Source: Curtobacterium sp. VKM Ac-1376 (GTDB taxonomy: Bacteria > Actinomycetota > Actinomycetes > Actinomycetales > Microbacteriaceae). From it: DNA of 64,000 nt. The stretch spans positions 1-64,000 of the forward strand of contig NZ_JADKRV010000005.1 of assembly GCF_015351025.1 (NCBI RefSeq), read 5' to 3'. Below are positions 30,078 to 38,954 of this stretch, piece by piece; the first letter of the stretch is position 1, and each line of letters starts with the position of its first letter. Both the position numbers and the translations under genes were made by a program. The notes beneath the pieces were generated by a model that worked only from the letters and a program-made list of their open reading frames with translations, was not told the origin of the DNA and ran no database searches.

Positions 30078-31049
30078 GTGAAGCGTCTCCGCCTGCTCCC
30101 GATCGCCATCGTCCCCGCCGTCGTGCTGGGACTCGCCGCCTGCTCCGGCTCCGGCTCGAACGGGTCCTCGGCGTCGCCGTCCCCGTCCGCCAGCGCCACG
30201 GCCTCCGCGATCACGTCCTGCCCGGACCCGGGCAAGTCGTCCGACGCCATCGAGGCGACCGGGTCGTTCGGTGGCGCGAAGGCGCCGACCGTGAAGTTCA
30301 CGTCGGGCCTCTCAGCGAAGACCCCACAGGCCACCCGGCTCGTCAAGGGCAAGGGTGCCGCGCTCGACGAGGGCGATTACGCGCAGGTTTCCTACAGCGT
30401 GTACGAAGCCTCCGACGCCAAGAAGCTCGGCACCGTCGGCTTCGACGAGGGAAACCCGCAGGTGCTCTCGGTCGGCGGGTCCGGCTTCGGCGCGCTCCTC
30501 GCCTGCTCGACGGTCGGGGACCGGGTCGCCGCGGTCGGGCAGTCCTCTGCCCTCGGCTTCAACACCGGCGGCGAGATCGTCGTCGTCGCGGACATCGTCG
30601 CGCAGACCCCGACGAAGGCGAACGGCACCCCGCAGGACCAGGACCCGGGGCTGCCCACCGTCAAGGACAAGGCCTCCGGCGAGCCGGAGATCTCCGTCCC
30701 CAAGGGCGTGAAGGCGCCGACGAAGACGACCGTCGAGGTCCTCAAGCAGGGCGACGGCGCAGACATCGCCGACGGTGACACGGCACTCGTGCAGTACAAG
30801 GGCGTCGTCTACGACACCGGCAAGGAGTTCGACTCCTCGTGGTCGAAGGGCGCACCGACGACCTTCACCGTCTCCGAGAGCGCGCTCATCAAGGGCTTCG
30901 TCACCGGACTGGTCGGTCAGAAGGTCGGGTCGCAGGTGCTCATCGTCGCCACCCCGGAGGACGCCTACGGCGCCAACCCGCAGGAGGGGTCCGGCATCCC
31001 GAAGAACGCCACGCTGGTCTTCGTCGTCGACATCCTCGCCAAGGGCTGA
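30078..31049 (+). CDS. FKBP-type peptidyl-prolyl isomerase lipoprotein
   Basis: A 323-residue protein with a lipoprotein signal peptide: K-R-L-R, a hydrophobic stretch and the lipobox L-A-A-C (Cys about 22). A serine/alanine linker follows, then two FKBP-like halves. The C-terminal FKBP domain (about 225-323) is well conserved: [17 protein letters not shown] and [10 protein letters not shown], then P-E-D-A-Y-G. The first half looks divergent. It likely helps fold exported proteins at the outer face of the membrane. TAGGGT lies only 3 bases before GTG 30078. It is 6 bases after the osmC-type stop and 2 before dxr. Confidence 0.88.
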   Translation: MKRLRLLPIAIVPAVVLGLAACSGSGSNGSSASPSPSASATASAITSCPDPGKSSDAIEATGSFGGAKAPTVKFTSGLSAKTPQATRLVKGKGAALDEGDYAQVSYSVYEASDAKKLGTVGFDEGNPQVLSVGGSGFGALLACSTVGDRVAAVGQSSALGFNTGGEIVVVADIVAQTPTKANGTPQDQDPGLPTVKDKASGEPEISVPKGVKAPTKTTVEVLKQGDGADIADGDTALVQYKGVVYDTGKEFDSSWSKGAPTTFTVSESALIKGFVTGLVGQKVGSQVLIVATPEDAYGANPQEGSGIPKNATLVFVVDILAKG

Positions 31050-31051
31050 CC

Positions 31052-32134
31052 ATGACCCGCAGGCGCATCGTCGTCCTGGGCAGCACCGGCTCGATCGGCA
31101 CCCAGGCGCTCGACGTCGTCGCCCGTAACCCCGATCGTTTCGAGGTCGTCGGCCTCACCGCCGGCAGCAACCGCGAACTCGTCGCCGAGCAGGCAGCGCG
31201 TTTCGGTGTCCGTGACACGGCGTTCGGCGCGACGGACTCCGAGCACCTCGTCCGGAGCGTCGCGGCCGACGTCGTCCTGAACGGCATCACCGGCTCCGTC
31301 GGGCTGGGCCCGACCCTCGCCGCGCTCGAGAGCGGCGCGACCCTGGCGCTCGCGAACAAGGAGAGCCTGATCGTCGGCGGCTCGCTGGTGCAGCAGGCCG
31401 CAGCGCCGGGGCAGATCGTGCCGGTGGACAGCGAGCACTCCGCGATCGCGCAGGCGCTCCGCTCCGGTGCCGACACCGAGGTGCAGCGGCTCGTCCTGAC
31501 CGCGAGCGGCGGACCCTTCCGCGGCCGCACCCGCGCGCAGCTCCGCGACGTCACGCCGGCCGAGGCGCTGGCGCACCCCACCTGGGACATGGGGCTCGTC
31601 GTCACGACGAACTCCGCGACCCTCGTCAACAAGGGTCTCGAGGTCATCGAGGCCCACCTGCTGTTCGGCGTGCCCTACGGCCGCATCGAGGTCACGGTGC
31701 ACGCGCAGTCGATCGTGCACTCGATGGTCGAGTTCGTCGACGGCTCCACCGTCGCCCAGGCCTCACCACCGGACATGCGGCTGCCGATCGCACTCGGTCT
31801 GTCGTGGCCGGACCGTGTACCCGGCGTCGGTGTCCCGCTCGACTGGACGGCCGCGAGCACGTGGACCTTCGAGCCGCTCGACCAGGAGGCCTTCGGTGCC
31901 GTGACGCTCGCGAAGCGCGTCGGCGAGCTCGGTGGCACGTTTCCAGCCGTGTTCAACGCCGCGAACGAGCAGGCCGTCGCCGCGTTCCACGCGGGTGCCA
32001 TCGGGTTCCTCGACATCGTCGACACCGTCGAGCGCATCGTCGAGGAGCACACGGCGGGGGAGCCGTCACTCGACGGCGTGCTGGCGGCGGAGCGCTGGGC
32101 CCGCGCCGCGGCGGACCGCGCGCTGTCCCGCTGA
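31052..32134 (+). CDS. dxr: 1-deoxy-D-xylulose 5-phosphate reductoisomerase
   Basis: A 360-residue enzyme converting DXP to 2-C-methyl-D-erythritol 4-phosphate with NADPH, the committed step of the MEP isoprenoid pathway. The nucleotide-binding motif G-S-T-G-S-I-G-T-Q (about 9-17) is clear. Metal and substrate residues appear in V-D-S-E-H-S-A (about 128-134), A-S-G-G-P-F-R (about 150), H-P-T-W-x-M-G and [11 protein letters not shown]. ispG of the same pathway lies 3.6 kb downstream. ATG 31052 is chosen over the longer frame from 30839, which is a shadow of the FKBP gene. Confidence 0.95.
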   Translation: MTRRRIVVLGSTGSIGTQALDVVARNPDRFEVVGLTAGSNRELVAEQAARFGVRDTAFGATDSEHLVRSVAADVVLNGITGSVGLGPTLAALESGATLALANKESLIVGGSLVQQAAAPGQIVPVDSEHSAIAQALRSGADTEVQRLVLTASGGPFRGRTRAQLRDVTPAEALAHPTWDMGLVVTTNSATLVNKGLEVIEAHLLFGVPYGRIEVTVHAQSIVHSMVEFVDGSTVAQASPPDMRLPIALGLSWPDRVPGVGVPLDWTAASTWTFEPLDQEAFGAVTLAKRVGELGGTFPAVFNAANEQAVAAFHAGAIGFLDIVDTVERIVEEHTAGEPSLDGVLAAERWARAAADRALSR

Positions 32135-32242
32135 CGCGAGTCGCGCCTCCCGGCCGCACCAGCGGCGGGACGGTCGTGCCGGTGGGGAGAGGCCCGGATC
32201 ACTTCTCAGACGGCGCTCGGCTCCGTCATGGGATCAGTCCCG

Positions 32243-32248
32243 TACCCT
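32243..32248 (+). promoter_or_regulatory. -10 of the M50 protease gene (leaderless)
   Basis: TACCCT ends 6 bases before GTG 32255. It would lie inside the coding region if the upstream ATG at 32228 were used, which argues for the GTG start. Confidence 0.5.
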
Positions 32249-32254
32249 TTCCCG

Positions 32255-33589
32255 GTGACCGTCGAATCCGTCCTGCTCTTCATCCTCGGCGTGGTCGTCT
32301 TCATCATCGGCCTGCTGGTCTCGATCGGACTCCACGAGCTGGGACACCTGTCCTTCGCGAAGCTCTTCAACGTCAAGGTGACGCAGTACTCGCTGGGCTT
32401 CGGTAAGGCGATCTGGTCGTTCAGGCGGGGCGAGACCGAGTACGGCGTTCGCCCGATCCTGCTCGGCGGCTACATCTCGATGGTCGGCATGCTGAAGCCG
32501 CGCGCTTCCGGTCGTGCGAGCGCGATCACGAACACCGGCATGTACGGCGCGTTCGTGCAGGACGCCCGCCAGGCCAGCGCCGAGCAGATCGCGGACTCCG
32601 GCGGCGATGATTCTCGGGCCTTCTACCGGCTGACCCCCTGGAAGCGCATCATCGTCATGGTCGCCGGTCCGGCCATGAACCTGGTCATCGGGATCGTGCT
32701 CTTCGGCGTCCTGCTCTGCGGCTTCGGGGCGCCGACCACGACCTTCACCTCGAGCGTCGACTGCGTGCTGCCCACCAGCAAGACGACCGAGTGCGTTCCG
32801 GGGGACGCGGTCTCCCCGGCGAAGCAGGCCGGCATCGAGTCCGGCGACGTCGTGCTCGCGGTGAACGGTGAGCAGGACCCGACCATCGCGCGGGTCTCCG
32901 AGGTCTTCCAGCGCTCCGCCGGCGAGCAGGTCACCGTCGTGGTCGAGCGCGACGGTGCGGAGAAGACGCTCGAGATCACCCCGACGACCGCCACCCGTGA
33001 CGTGTACGACGCCGAGGGGAAGGTCGTCACGAACGACGACGGCACGACGAAGACCCAGCGGGTCGGCGTCGTGGGCGTCAGCATCGGGCAGTCCCTGGTG
33101 CGGCAGTCGCCGGCCGAGGTCCTGCCGGCCACCGGCGCCCAGATCGCGGCCTCGGCGCACCTGATCATGGACCTGCCGCAGCGGCTGGTCGCGGTGTGGA
33201 ACGCGGCGTTCGGCGCGCAGGAGCGGTCGCAGGACAGCCCCGTGTCGGTGGTCGGCGTGGGCCGTGCCATCGGTGAGGTCTCGTCGATGAGCGGTGTCCC
33301 CGTGGTCGACAAGGCGTACACGATCCTCGGGCTCCTCGCCTCGCTGAACATCGGCCTGTTCGTGCTGAACATGGTGCCGCTGCTGCCGCTCGACGGTGGG
33401 CACATCGCCGGTGCGCTGTGGGAGGCGATCAAGCGACGCTCCTTCACGCTCGTCGGCAAGACGGACCCGGGGCCGATCGACCTGGCGAAGACGATGCCCC
33501 TGACGATGGTGGTCGTGGTGCTGCTGGCGGGCATGAGCGCCCTGCTCATCTACGCCGACATAGTTCGCCCCGTGAACCTCTTCGGGTAG
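32255..33589 (+). CDS. site-2 intramembrane metalloprotease (M50, RseP/Rip1-like)
   Basis: A 444-residue membrane protease. The zinc motif H-E-L-G-H lies in the first helix (about 25-29). A PDZ-like domain (about 150-250) includes A-G-I-E-S-G-D-V-V-L-A-V-N-G. The second catalytic motif is L-P-L-D-G-G-H in helix 3 (about 377). Such enzymes cut membrane-spanning anti-sigma factors or signal peptides to send envelope signals inward; mycobacterial Rip1 lies in the same dxr-rip1-ispG order. Start GTG 32255 is preferred over ATG 32228 because of the -10 spacing and because the protein then begins with the membrane helix. It shows an acidic, threonine-rich insertion near 260. Confidence 0.9.
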   Translation: MTVESVLLFILGVVVFIIGLLVSIGLHELGHLSFAKLFNVKVTQYSLGFGKAIWSFRRGETEYGVRPILLGGYISMVGMLKPRASGRASAITNTGMYGAFVQDARQASAEQIADSGGDDSRAFYRLTPWKRIIVMVAGPAMNLVIGIVLFGVLLCGFGAPTTTFTSSVDCVLPTSKTTECVPGDAVSPAKQAGIESGDVVLAVNGEQDPTIARVSEVFQRSAGEQVTVVVERDGAEKTLEITPTTATRDVYDAEGKVVTNDDGTTKTQRVGVVGVSIGQSLVRQSPAEVLPATGAQIAASAHLIMDLPQRLVAVWNAAFGAQERSQDSPVSVVGVGRAIGEVSSMSGVPVVDKAYTILGLLASLNIGLFVLNMVPLLPLDGGHIAGALWEAIKRRSFTLVGKTDPGPIDLAKTMPLTMVVVVLLAGMSALLIYADIVRPVNLFG

Positions 33590-33603
33590 GGCTGCCGAGC
33601 CAC

Positions 33604-33609
33604 TACGCT
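33604..33609 (+). promoter_or_regulatory. -10 of the NCS1 permease gene (leaderless)
   Basis: TACGCT ends 6 bases before ATG 33616 and lies in the 26-base gap after the M50 gene. Confidence 0.5.
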
Positions 33610-33615
33610 CAGCCC

Positions 33616-35094
33616 ATGAGCACAGCCGCCACGAACCCACCCGAGGTTCGCGCCGTCGAACGCCAGGGTCTCGACGTCATCGCCGAGGCCGATCGGAAGG
33701 GCACCCCGCGGGGACTGTTCTGGCCGTGGTTCGCCGCCAACATCTCCGTCCTCGGCCTGAGCTACGGCTCGTTCGTCCTCGACTTCGGCATCTCGCTGGC
33801 CCAGGCGACGATCGTCTCGGTCGTCGGGGTCGCGTTCTCGTTCCTGCTGTGCGGCATCGTGGCGATCGCGGGCAAGCGCGGATCGGCTCCGACGATGGTG
33901 TTGAGTCGTGCGGCCTTCGGGGTCCGCGGCAACCGGCTGCCCTCGTTCCTCAGCTGGATCCTCACCGTCGGGTGGGAGACCTCCCTGGCCGCGGCCGCCG
34001 TCCTGGCGACCTCGACGGTCTTCACCGAGCTCGGCTGGGACGGCGGCGCGGTCACCAAGCTCGTCGCCCTCCTCGTGGTCGCGGCGCTCGTCATCGGTGC
34101 CGGGGTCGCCGGCTTCGACGTCATCATGCGCCTGCAGGCCGTGATCACCGTCGTCACGGCCGTGCTGACCGTCGTCTACATCGTGCTCGCAGCGCCCACG
34201 ATCGACTTCGCGGCGCTCGGGGCCCTGCCGTCCGGCAGTGCCCAGAGCGTCACCGGCGCGCTCGTGCTCGTGATGACCGGGTTCGGCCTCGGCTGGGTGA
34301 ACGCGGCGGCCGACTACTCGCGGTACCTGCCGCGGAGCGCCTCGACCCGCGGCGTCGTCGGCTGGACGACGTTCAGCGGGGCGCTCGCGCCCGCGATCCT
34401 CGTGGTGATCGGCGTCATGCTCGCAGGGTCCTCGCCCGATCTGCACCGGGCGATCGCCGCCGACCCCGTCGGCGCGTTGACGACCCTGCTGCCGGTCTGG
34501 TTCCTCATCCCGTTCGCGATCGTCGCGATCCTCGGGCTCGTCGGCGGGGCGGTGCTGGACATCTACTCGTCCGGGCTCGCACTGCTCAGCGTCGGCGTGA
34601 GGATCCCACGCCCGGTGGCGGCCGGGGTCGACGGCGTGTTCATGGTCGCCGGCGCCGTCTACATCGCCTTCTTCTCGACGAGCTTCGTCGGACCGTTCCA
34701 GGCGTTCCTCATCACCCTGGGGGTGCCGATCGCAGCCTGGGCCGGTGTCTTCGTCGCCGACGTCGTGCTCCGTCGCGCGGCGTACGCGGAGGCCGAGCTC
34801 GATGACCGACGGGGCCGCTACGGCGACGTCCGGTGGCTGGCGATCGCGCTCGTCGTGCTCGGCACCGTGCTCGGCTGGGGGCTGGTCACGAACACCTACG
34901 GGGTGCCGGCCTGGCTCAACTGGCAGGGCTACCTGCTCGAGCCGTTCGGCCTCGGCGGCCGCACGGGGCCGTGGGCCTACGCCAACCTCGGCGTCCTCGT
35001 CGCGCTCGTCGTCGGGTTCCTCGGCACGCTGCTCTTCGCACGCCGGTCGGTGCGCCGCCAAGAGGCGCTGGGCGTTCCGGACGACGTGCGATGA
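33616..35094 (+). CDS. NCS1-family nucleobase/cytosine permease
   Basis: A 492-residue transporter with about twelve membrane helices. It has the NCS1 opening F-W-P-W-F-A-A-N-I-S (about 33-42) and G-W-V-N-A-A-A-D-Y-S-R-Y-L-P (about 225-238), where helix 6 residues bind the base. NCS1 carriers import cytosine, purines, allantoin or hydantoins with H+ or Na+. It is translationally coupled (ATGA, 35091-35094) to a cysteine hydrolase, so the pair may take up and cleave an amide-containing base or its breakdown product. The longer frame from 33418 overlaps the protease gene and is rejected. Confidence 0.9.
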   Translation: MSTAATNPPEVRAVERQGLDVIAEADRKGTPRGLFWPWFAANISVLGLSYGSFVLDFGISLAQATIVSVVGVAFSFLLCGIVAIAGKRGSAPTMVLSRAAFGVRGNRLPSFLSWILTVGWETSLAAAAVLATSTVFTELGWDGGAVTKLVALLVVAALVIGAGVAGFDVIMRLQAVITVVTAVLTVVYIVLAAPTIDFAALGALPSGSAQSVTGALVLVMTGFGLGWVNAAADYSRYLPRSASTRGVVGWTTFSGALAPAILVVIGVMLAGSSPDLHRAIAADPVGALTTLLPVWFLIPFAIVAILGLVGGAVLDIYSSGLALLSVGVRIPRPVAAGVDGVFMVAGAVYIAFFSTSFVGPFQAFLITLGVPIAAWAGVFVADVVLRRAAYAEAELDDRRGRYGDVRWLAIALVVLGTVLGWGLVTNTYGVPAWLNWQGYLLEPFGLGGRTGPWAYANLGVLVALVVGFLGTLLFARRSVRRQEALGVPDDVR

Positions 35095-35651
35095 GCACCG
35101 GGCTCTCCGACGGATCCTGGCTCGTCGTCATCGACATGCAGCAGGTGTTCACGGGGGAGAGCCCGTGGTCGGCGCCCCGCTACGACCACGCTGGTGCCGG
35201 CATCGAGCGGCTGCTGCCACGGTTCACCGGTCGCACGGTGTTCACCCGCTTCGTCGCTCCGGACCGTCCTGAGGGTGCATGGGTGCCCTACTACCGCGAC
35301 TGGCCCTTCGCCCTGGTGTCCGACGAGGACCCCCTCTACGCGCTGACCGAGCCCTTCGCATCGGCCGCGGCGGATCGGAACGACCCCGTCGTGGCCGAGC
35401 CGACCTTCGGCAAGTGGGGGACGAGCCTCCAGGCCGTCGTCGGCGACCACCCGCGCCTGGTGCTGACGGGCGTGTCCACCGACTGCTGTGTCCTGTCGAC
35501 CGCGCTGGCGGCGGCGGACGCCGGCGCCCACGTGACCGTCGTGGCGGACGCCTGCGCCGCGGGGAGCGACGAGGACCACGAACGGGCGCTCGCGGTGATG
35601 CGCCTCTACGCGCCGCTCATCACGGTCGTCGGCACCGTCGGGGAGGTCTGA
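35091..35651 (+). CDS. isochorismatase-like cysteine hydrolase
   Basis: A 186-residue member of the family that includes nicotinamidase, N-carbamoylsarcosine amidase and ureidoacrylate hydrolase. The catalytic triad is visible: Asp in V-I-D-M-Q-Q-V-F (D14), Lys in T-F-G-K-W-G-T (about 107) and Cys in S-T-D-C-C-V (about 127-128). The D-x-H-x-H metal motif of nicotinamidase is absent. The substrate is unknown; coupling to an NCS1 permease points to a nucleobase-derived amide. It starts inside the permease stop. Confidence 0.85.
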   Translation: MSTGLSDGSWLVVIDMQQVFTGESPWSAPRYDHAGAGIERLLPRFTGRTVFTRFVAPDRPEGAWVPYYRDWPFALVSDEDPLYALTEPFASAAADRNDPVVAEPTFGKWGTSLQAVVGDHPRLVLTGVSTDCCVLSTALAAADAGAHVTVVADACAAGSDEDHERALAVMRLYAPLITVVGTVGEV

Positions 35652-35696
35652 AGGACACCTGCTGCTGGCGGGGCCGGCACGGTCGGACCGAGCGCG

Positions 35697-35702
35697 TAGA
35701 GT
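35697..35702 (+). promoter_or_regulatory. -10 of ispG (leaderless)
   Basis: TAGAGT ends 6 bases before GTG 35709. Confidence 0.5.
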
Positions 35703-35708
35703 GCTCAC

Positions 35709-36863
35709 GTGCCCGCTGTGAACCTCGGTATGCCCAAGTCCCCCGAAACCCTCGCCCCCCGCCGCAGGTCGCGGCAGATCCGGGTCGGCAAGGTGCTCGT
35801 GGGCGGTGACGCCCCGGTGTCGGTCCAGTCGATGACCACGACGCAGACGACGAACATCAACGCGACCCTGCAGCAGATCGCCGAGCTCACGGCCTCCGGC
35901 TGCGACATCGTCCGGGTCGCCGTCCCCACGCAGGACGACGCAGACGCACTGGCGATCATCGCGAAGAAGTCGCAGATCCCGGTCATCGCCGACATCCACT
36001 TCCAGCCCAAGTACGTGTTCCAGGCGATCGACGCGGGCTGCGCCGCCGTCCGCGTGAACCCGGGCAACATCCGCAAGTTCGATGACCAGGTCGGCGCCAT
36101 CGCCAAGGCCGCGAAGGACGCCGGCGTCTCGCTGCGCATCGGCGTGAACGCGGGTTCGCTCGAGCCGAGCCTGCTGCAGAAGTACGGCAAGGCCACGCCC
36201 GAGGCACTCGTCGAGTCCGCCGTGTGGGAAGCCTCCCTGTTCGAGGAGCACGACTTCCACGACTTCAAGATCTCGGTGAAGCACAACGACCCGATCATCA
36301 TGGTGAAGGCCTACCGTCAGCTCGCCGCGGCCGGTGACTGGCCCCTGCACCTCGGCGTCACCGAGGCCGGACCGGAGTTCCAGGGAACAATCAAGAGCGC
36401 CACGGCCTTCGGGATCCTGCTGGCCGAGGGCATCGGCGACACGATCCGCGTGTCCCTCTCCGCCCCGCCCGCGCAAGAGGTGAAGGTCGGCCTGCAGATC
36501 CTGCAGTCGCTGAACCTGCGCGAGCGCAAGCTCGAGATCGTCTCCTGCCCGAGCTGTGGCCGCGCGCAGGTCGACGTCTACCAGCTCGCGAACGACGTCA
36601 CCAAGGGGCTCGAGGGCATGACCGTCCCGCTCCGCGTCGCCGTCATGGGCTGCGTCGTGAACGGTCCGGGCGAAGCGCGCGAGGCCGACCTCGGCGTCGC
36701 GTCCGGCAACGGCAAGGGACAGATCTTCGTCAAGGGTCAGGTCGTCAAGACCGTGGCCGAGGCCGAGATCGTCCAGACGCTCATCGACGAGGCGAACCGC
36801 ATCGCCGACGAGATGGGCCCCGCTGCGGCGACCGGCAAGCCCGAAGTCGTCACGACGGTCTAG
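35709..36863 (+). CDS. ispG: 4-hydroxy-3-methylbut-2-enyl-diphosphate synthase (IspG/GcpE)
   Basis: A 384-residue iron-sulfur enzyme of the MEP pathway that reductively opens methylerythritol cyclodiphosphate to [17 protein letters not shown] opens the TIM barrel (about 37-48), and A-D-I-H-F-Q-P-K-Y follows near 95. The C-terminal domain holds the [4Fe-4S] cysteines: C-P-S-C (about 280-283) and C-V-V-N-G-P-G-E (about 315). It works in the same pathway as dxr upstream, with an unrelated permease/hydrolase pair in between. Confidence 0.95.
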   Translation: MPAVNLGMPKSPETLAPRRRSRQIRVGKVLVGGDAPVSVQSMTTTQTTNINATLQQIAELTASGCDIVRVAVPTQDDADALAIIAKKSQIPVIADIHFQPKYVFQAIDAGCAAVRVNPGNIRKFDDQVGAIAKAAKDAGVSLRIGVNAGSLEPSLLQKYGKATPEALVESAVWEASLFEEHDFHDFKISVKHNDPIIMVKAYRQLAAAGDWPLHLGVTEAGPEFQGTIKSATAFGILLAEGIGDTIRVSLSAPPAQEVKVGLQILQSLNLRERKLEIVSCPSCGRAQVDVYQLANDVTKGLEGMTVPLRVAVMGCVVNGPGEAREADLGVASGNGKGQIFVKGQVVKTVAEAEIVQTLIDEANRIADEMGPAAATGKPEVVTTV

Positions 36864-36881
36864 CGCCGGGTTTTCGCTCGT

Positions 36882-36944
36882 GGTGCGAGGTTCCGTACTC
36901 CGTGCGGGGCTTCGCACCTCGCACGGAGTACGCAACCTCGCACC
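36882..36944. repeat. long intergenic palindrome
   Basis: Two 25-base arms (36882-36906 and 36920-36944) pair with a single mismatch around a 13-base loop. The core word GTGCGAGG recurs in the same gap: a short hairpin CCTCGC...GCGAGG lies at 37001-37016, and a partial copy near 36969-36980. It may act as an ispG terminator or be a REP-like interspersed element. The rest of the 196-base gap up to proS shows no gene. Confidence 0.75.
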
Positions 36945-37047
36945 GTTCGGCCGCGGCCCGCGCGGACCTCGCACGGTGCGGGGGCACCCGTGCACCCGGA
37001 CCTCGCCCGGTGCGAGGGGCCGCACGCACCGGGCCCGGCACCGCCAC

Positions 37048-37053
37048 TAGGCT
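37048..37053 (+). promoter_or_regulatory. -10 of proS (leaderless)
   Basis: TAGGCT ends 6 bases before GTG 37060, immediately downstream of the palindrome region. Confidence 0.5.
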
Positions 37054-37059
37054 TGCCCC

Positions 37060-38811
37060 GTGGTCACACGGCTTTCGCATCTGTTCCTCCGTACGCTCCG
37101 CGACGACCCCTCCGACGCCGAGGTGACGAGCCACAGGTTGCTCGTCCGCGCCGGGTACGTTCGTCGCCAGTCCCCGGGGATCTTCGCGTGGCTGCCGCTC
37201 GGGCTCCGGGTGCGCGGCAAGATCGAGGCGATCATCCGCGACGAGATGGTCGCCGCCGGCGCGCAGGAGGTCCTGCTGCCGGCGCTCCTGCCCCGTGAGC
37301 CGTACGAGGCGACGAACCGCTGGACCGAGTACGGCGACGGTATGTTCCGTCTGCAGGACCGCAAGGGCTCGGACTACCTGCTCGCGCCCACGCACGAGGA
37401 GATGTTCGCCCTCCTGGTGAAGGACCTGTACTCGTCGTACAAGGACCTGCCGGTCACGCTGTTCCAGATCCAGGACAAGTACCGCGACGAGGCCCGTCCC
37501 CGTGCCGGCCTCCTGCGGGGCCGTGAGTTCACCATGAAGGACGCGTACTCGTTCGACCTCACCGACGAGGGGCTCGAGCGCAGCTACCGGGTCATGCGTG
37601 ATGCGTACGAGAAGATCTTCGCCCGCCTCGGCCTCGAGTACGTGATCGTCAAGGCCGACGCCGGTGCGATGGGCGGCTCCAAGTCCGAGGAGTTCCTGCA
37701 CCCGATCGGCGTCGGTGAGGACACCTTCGTCCGCAGCGCCGGCGGCTACGCGGCGAACGTCGAGGCCTACGTCACGCCGGTGCCCGCGTCCGTAACGATC
37801 GAGGGTCAGCCGGAGCCCGTTCTGCTGCCCGCGTCGAACACTCCGACCATCGACACGCTCGTCGCCCACGCGAACGAGGTCGCTCCGCGCGACGGCGCCC
37901 CGTGGACCGCGGCCGACACGCTGAAGAACGTCGTGCTCGCGCTCACCCACCTGGACGGCACGCGCGAGATCGTGGTCGTCGGGTTGCCCGGTGACCGCGA
38001 CGTCGACCTGAAGCGCGCCGAGGTGGCGTTCGCCCCGGCCGGGGTCGAGGCCGCCGGCGACGACGACTTCAAGAAGCACCGCGGTCTGGTCAAGGGCTAC
38101 ATCGGCCCGCAGGTCCTCGGCGCCGACAGCACCACCGGCATCCGCTACTTCGTCGACCCCCGTGTCGTCGACGGCACGAGCTGGATCACCGGCGCGAACG
38201 AGCGCGGGGTGCACGTCTCCGGCCTCGTCGCCGGTCGCGACTTCGTGGCCGACGGTGTCGCCGAGGTCTCCGACGTCCGTGCCGGTGACCCGTCGCCCGA
38301 CGGCTCCGGCCCCCTCGAGACCGCTCGTGGCATGGAGATCGGGCACGTCTTCCAGCTCGGCCGCAAGTACGCCGAGGCCCTGGGGCTCAAGGTGCAGGAC
38401 GAGAACGGCAAGCTCGCCACCGTCACGATGGGCTCCTACGGCATCGGTGTGACGCGCATCCTGGCGATCCTGGCCGAGGCGCACAACGACGAGAAGGGTC
38501 TGGCCTGGCCGAAGAACGTCGCCCCGTTCGACGTGCACGTGGTCGCGACTGGCAGGGACGACACCGCCTACGACCTCGCGACCTCGATCGTCGCCGAGCT
38601 CGAGGGTGAGCGGTTCGACGTCCTCTACGACGACCGTCCGAAGGTCTCGCCCGGCGTGAAGCTCCGCGACGCCGAGCTCCTCGGCATGCCGATCGTGGTC
38701 GTCGCCGGCCGCGGCGCGGCCGACGGTGTCGTCGAGCTGTGGAACCGTGCGACCGGTGATCGCCGCGACGTGCCCGTGGCCGAGCTGCTCGACGCGGTCC
38801 GCGCGATCTAG
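37060..38811 (+). CDS. proS: prolyl-tRNA synthetase, bacterial (YbaK-inserted) type
   Basis: The 583-residue class II synthetase charges tRNA-Pro. Motif 2 appears as [23 protein letters not shown] split across about 137-156. Motif 3 is [10 protein letters not shown] (about 457-466). The stretch between motifs 2 and 3 (about 230-400) is the INS editing domain, including K-x-x-V-L-A-L-T-H. The C-terminal anticodon domain starts with P-F-D-V-H-V-V. GTG 37060 gives the family's usual [14 protein letters not shown] opening. A strong terminator follows. Confidence 0.95.
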   Translation: MVTRLSHLFLRTLRDDPSDAEVTSHRLLVRAGYVRRQSPGIFAWLPLGLRVRGKIEAIIRDEMVAAGAQEVLLPALLPREPYEATNRWTEYGDGMFRLQDRKGSDYLLAPTHEEMFALLVKDLYSSYKDLPVTLFQIQDKYRDEARPRAGLLRGREFTMKDAYSFDLTDEGLERSYRVMRDAYEKIFARLGLEYVIVKADAGAMGGSKSEEFLHPIGVGEDTFVRSAGGYAANVEAYVTPVPASVTIEGQPEPVLLPASNTPTIDTLVAHANEVAPRDGAPWTAADTLKNVVLALTHLDGTREIVVVGLPGDRDVDLKRAEVAFAPAGVEAAGDDDFKKHRGLVKGYIGPQVLGADSTTGIRYFVDPRVVDGTSWITGANERGVHVSGLVAGRDFVADGVAEVSDVRAGDPSPDGSGPLETARGMEIGHVFQLGRKYAEALGLKVQDENGKLATVTMGSYGIGVTRILAILAEAHNDEKGLAWPKNVAPFDVHVVATGRDDTAYDLATSIVAELEGERFDVLYDDRPKVSPGVKLRDAELLGMPIVVVAGRGAADGVVELWNRATGDRRDVPVAELLDAVRAI

Positions 38812-38828
38812 GCGCGACCACCCGACGG

Positions 38829-38866
38829 ACGGGAGGCCCGTGGCGACGCCGCCACGGGCCTCCCGT
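38829..38866 (+). terminator. intrinsic-type terminator hairpin after proS
   Basis: Perfect 17-base arms (38829-38845 and 38850-38866) around a 4-base loop, 18 bases after the proS stop. No long T-run follows, as is common in high-GC actinobacteria. Confidence 0.8.
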
Positions 38867-38885
38867 ACGTCTCCTGGTTCTGAGG

Positions 38886-38891
38886 TACGCT
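38886..38891 (+). promoter_or_regulatory. candidate -10 of the nusA-infB operon
   Basis: TACGCT lies after the proS terminator and about 64 bases before GTG 38955, giving a leader near 57 bases with a ribosome site at ACGGAGGC (38940-38947). No persuasive -35. Confidence 0.4.
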
Positions 38892-38954
38892 TGTGGCCGA
38901 CTTCTGCGCAGTTCCACACGCAGGAGCGACTCATCTGAATACGGAGGCACCTCG

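Noticed and set aside
32228..32254. ATG 32228 as start of the M50 protease
   Set aside because: It would place TACCCT inside the gene and add a non-hydrophobic stub before the first helix; there is no ribosome site.
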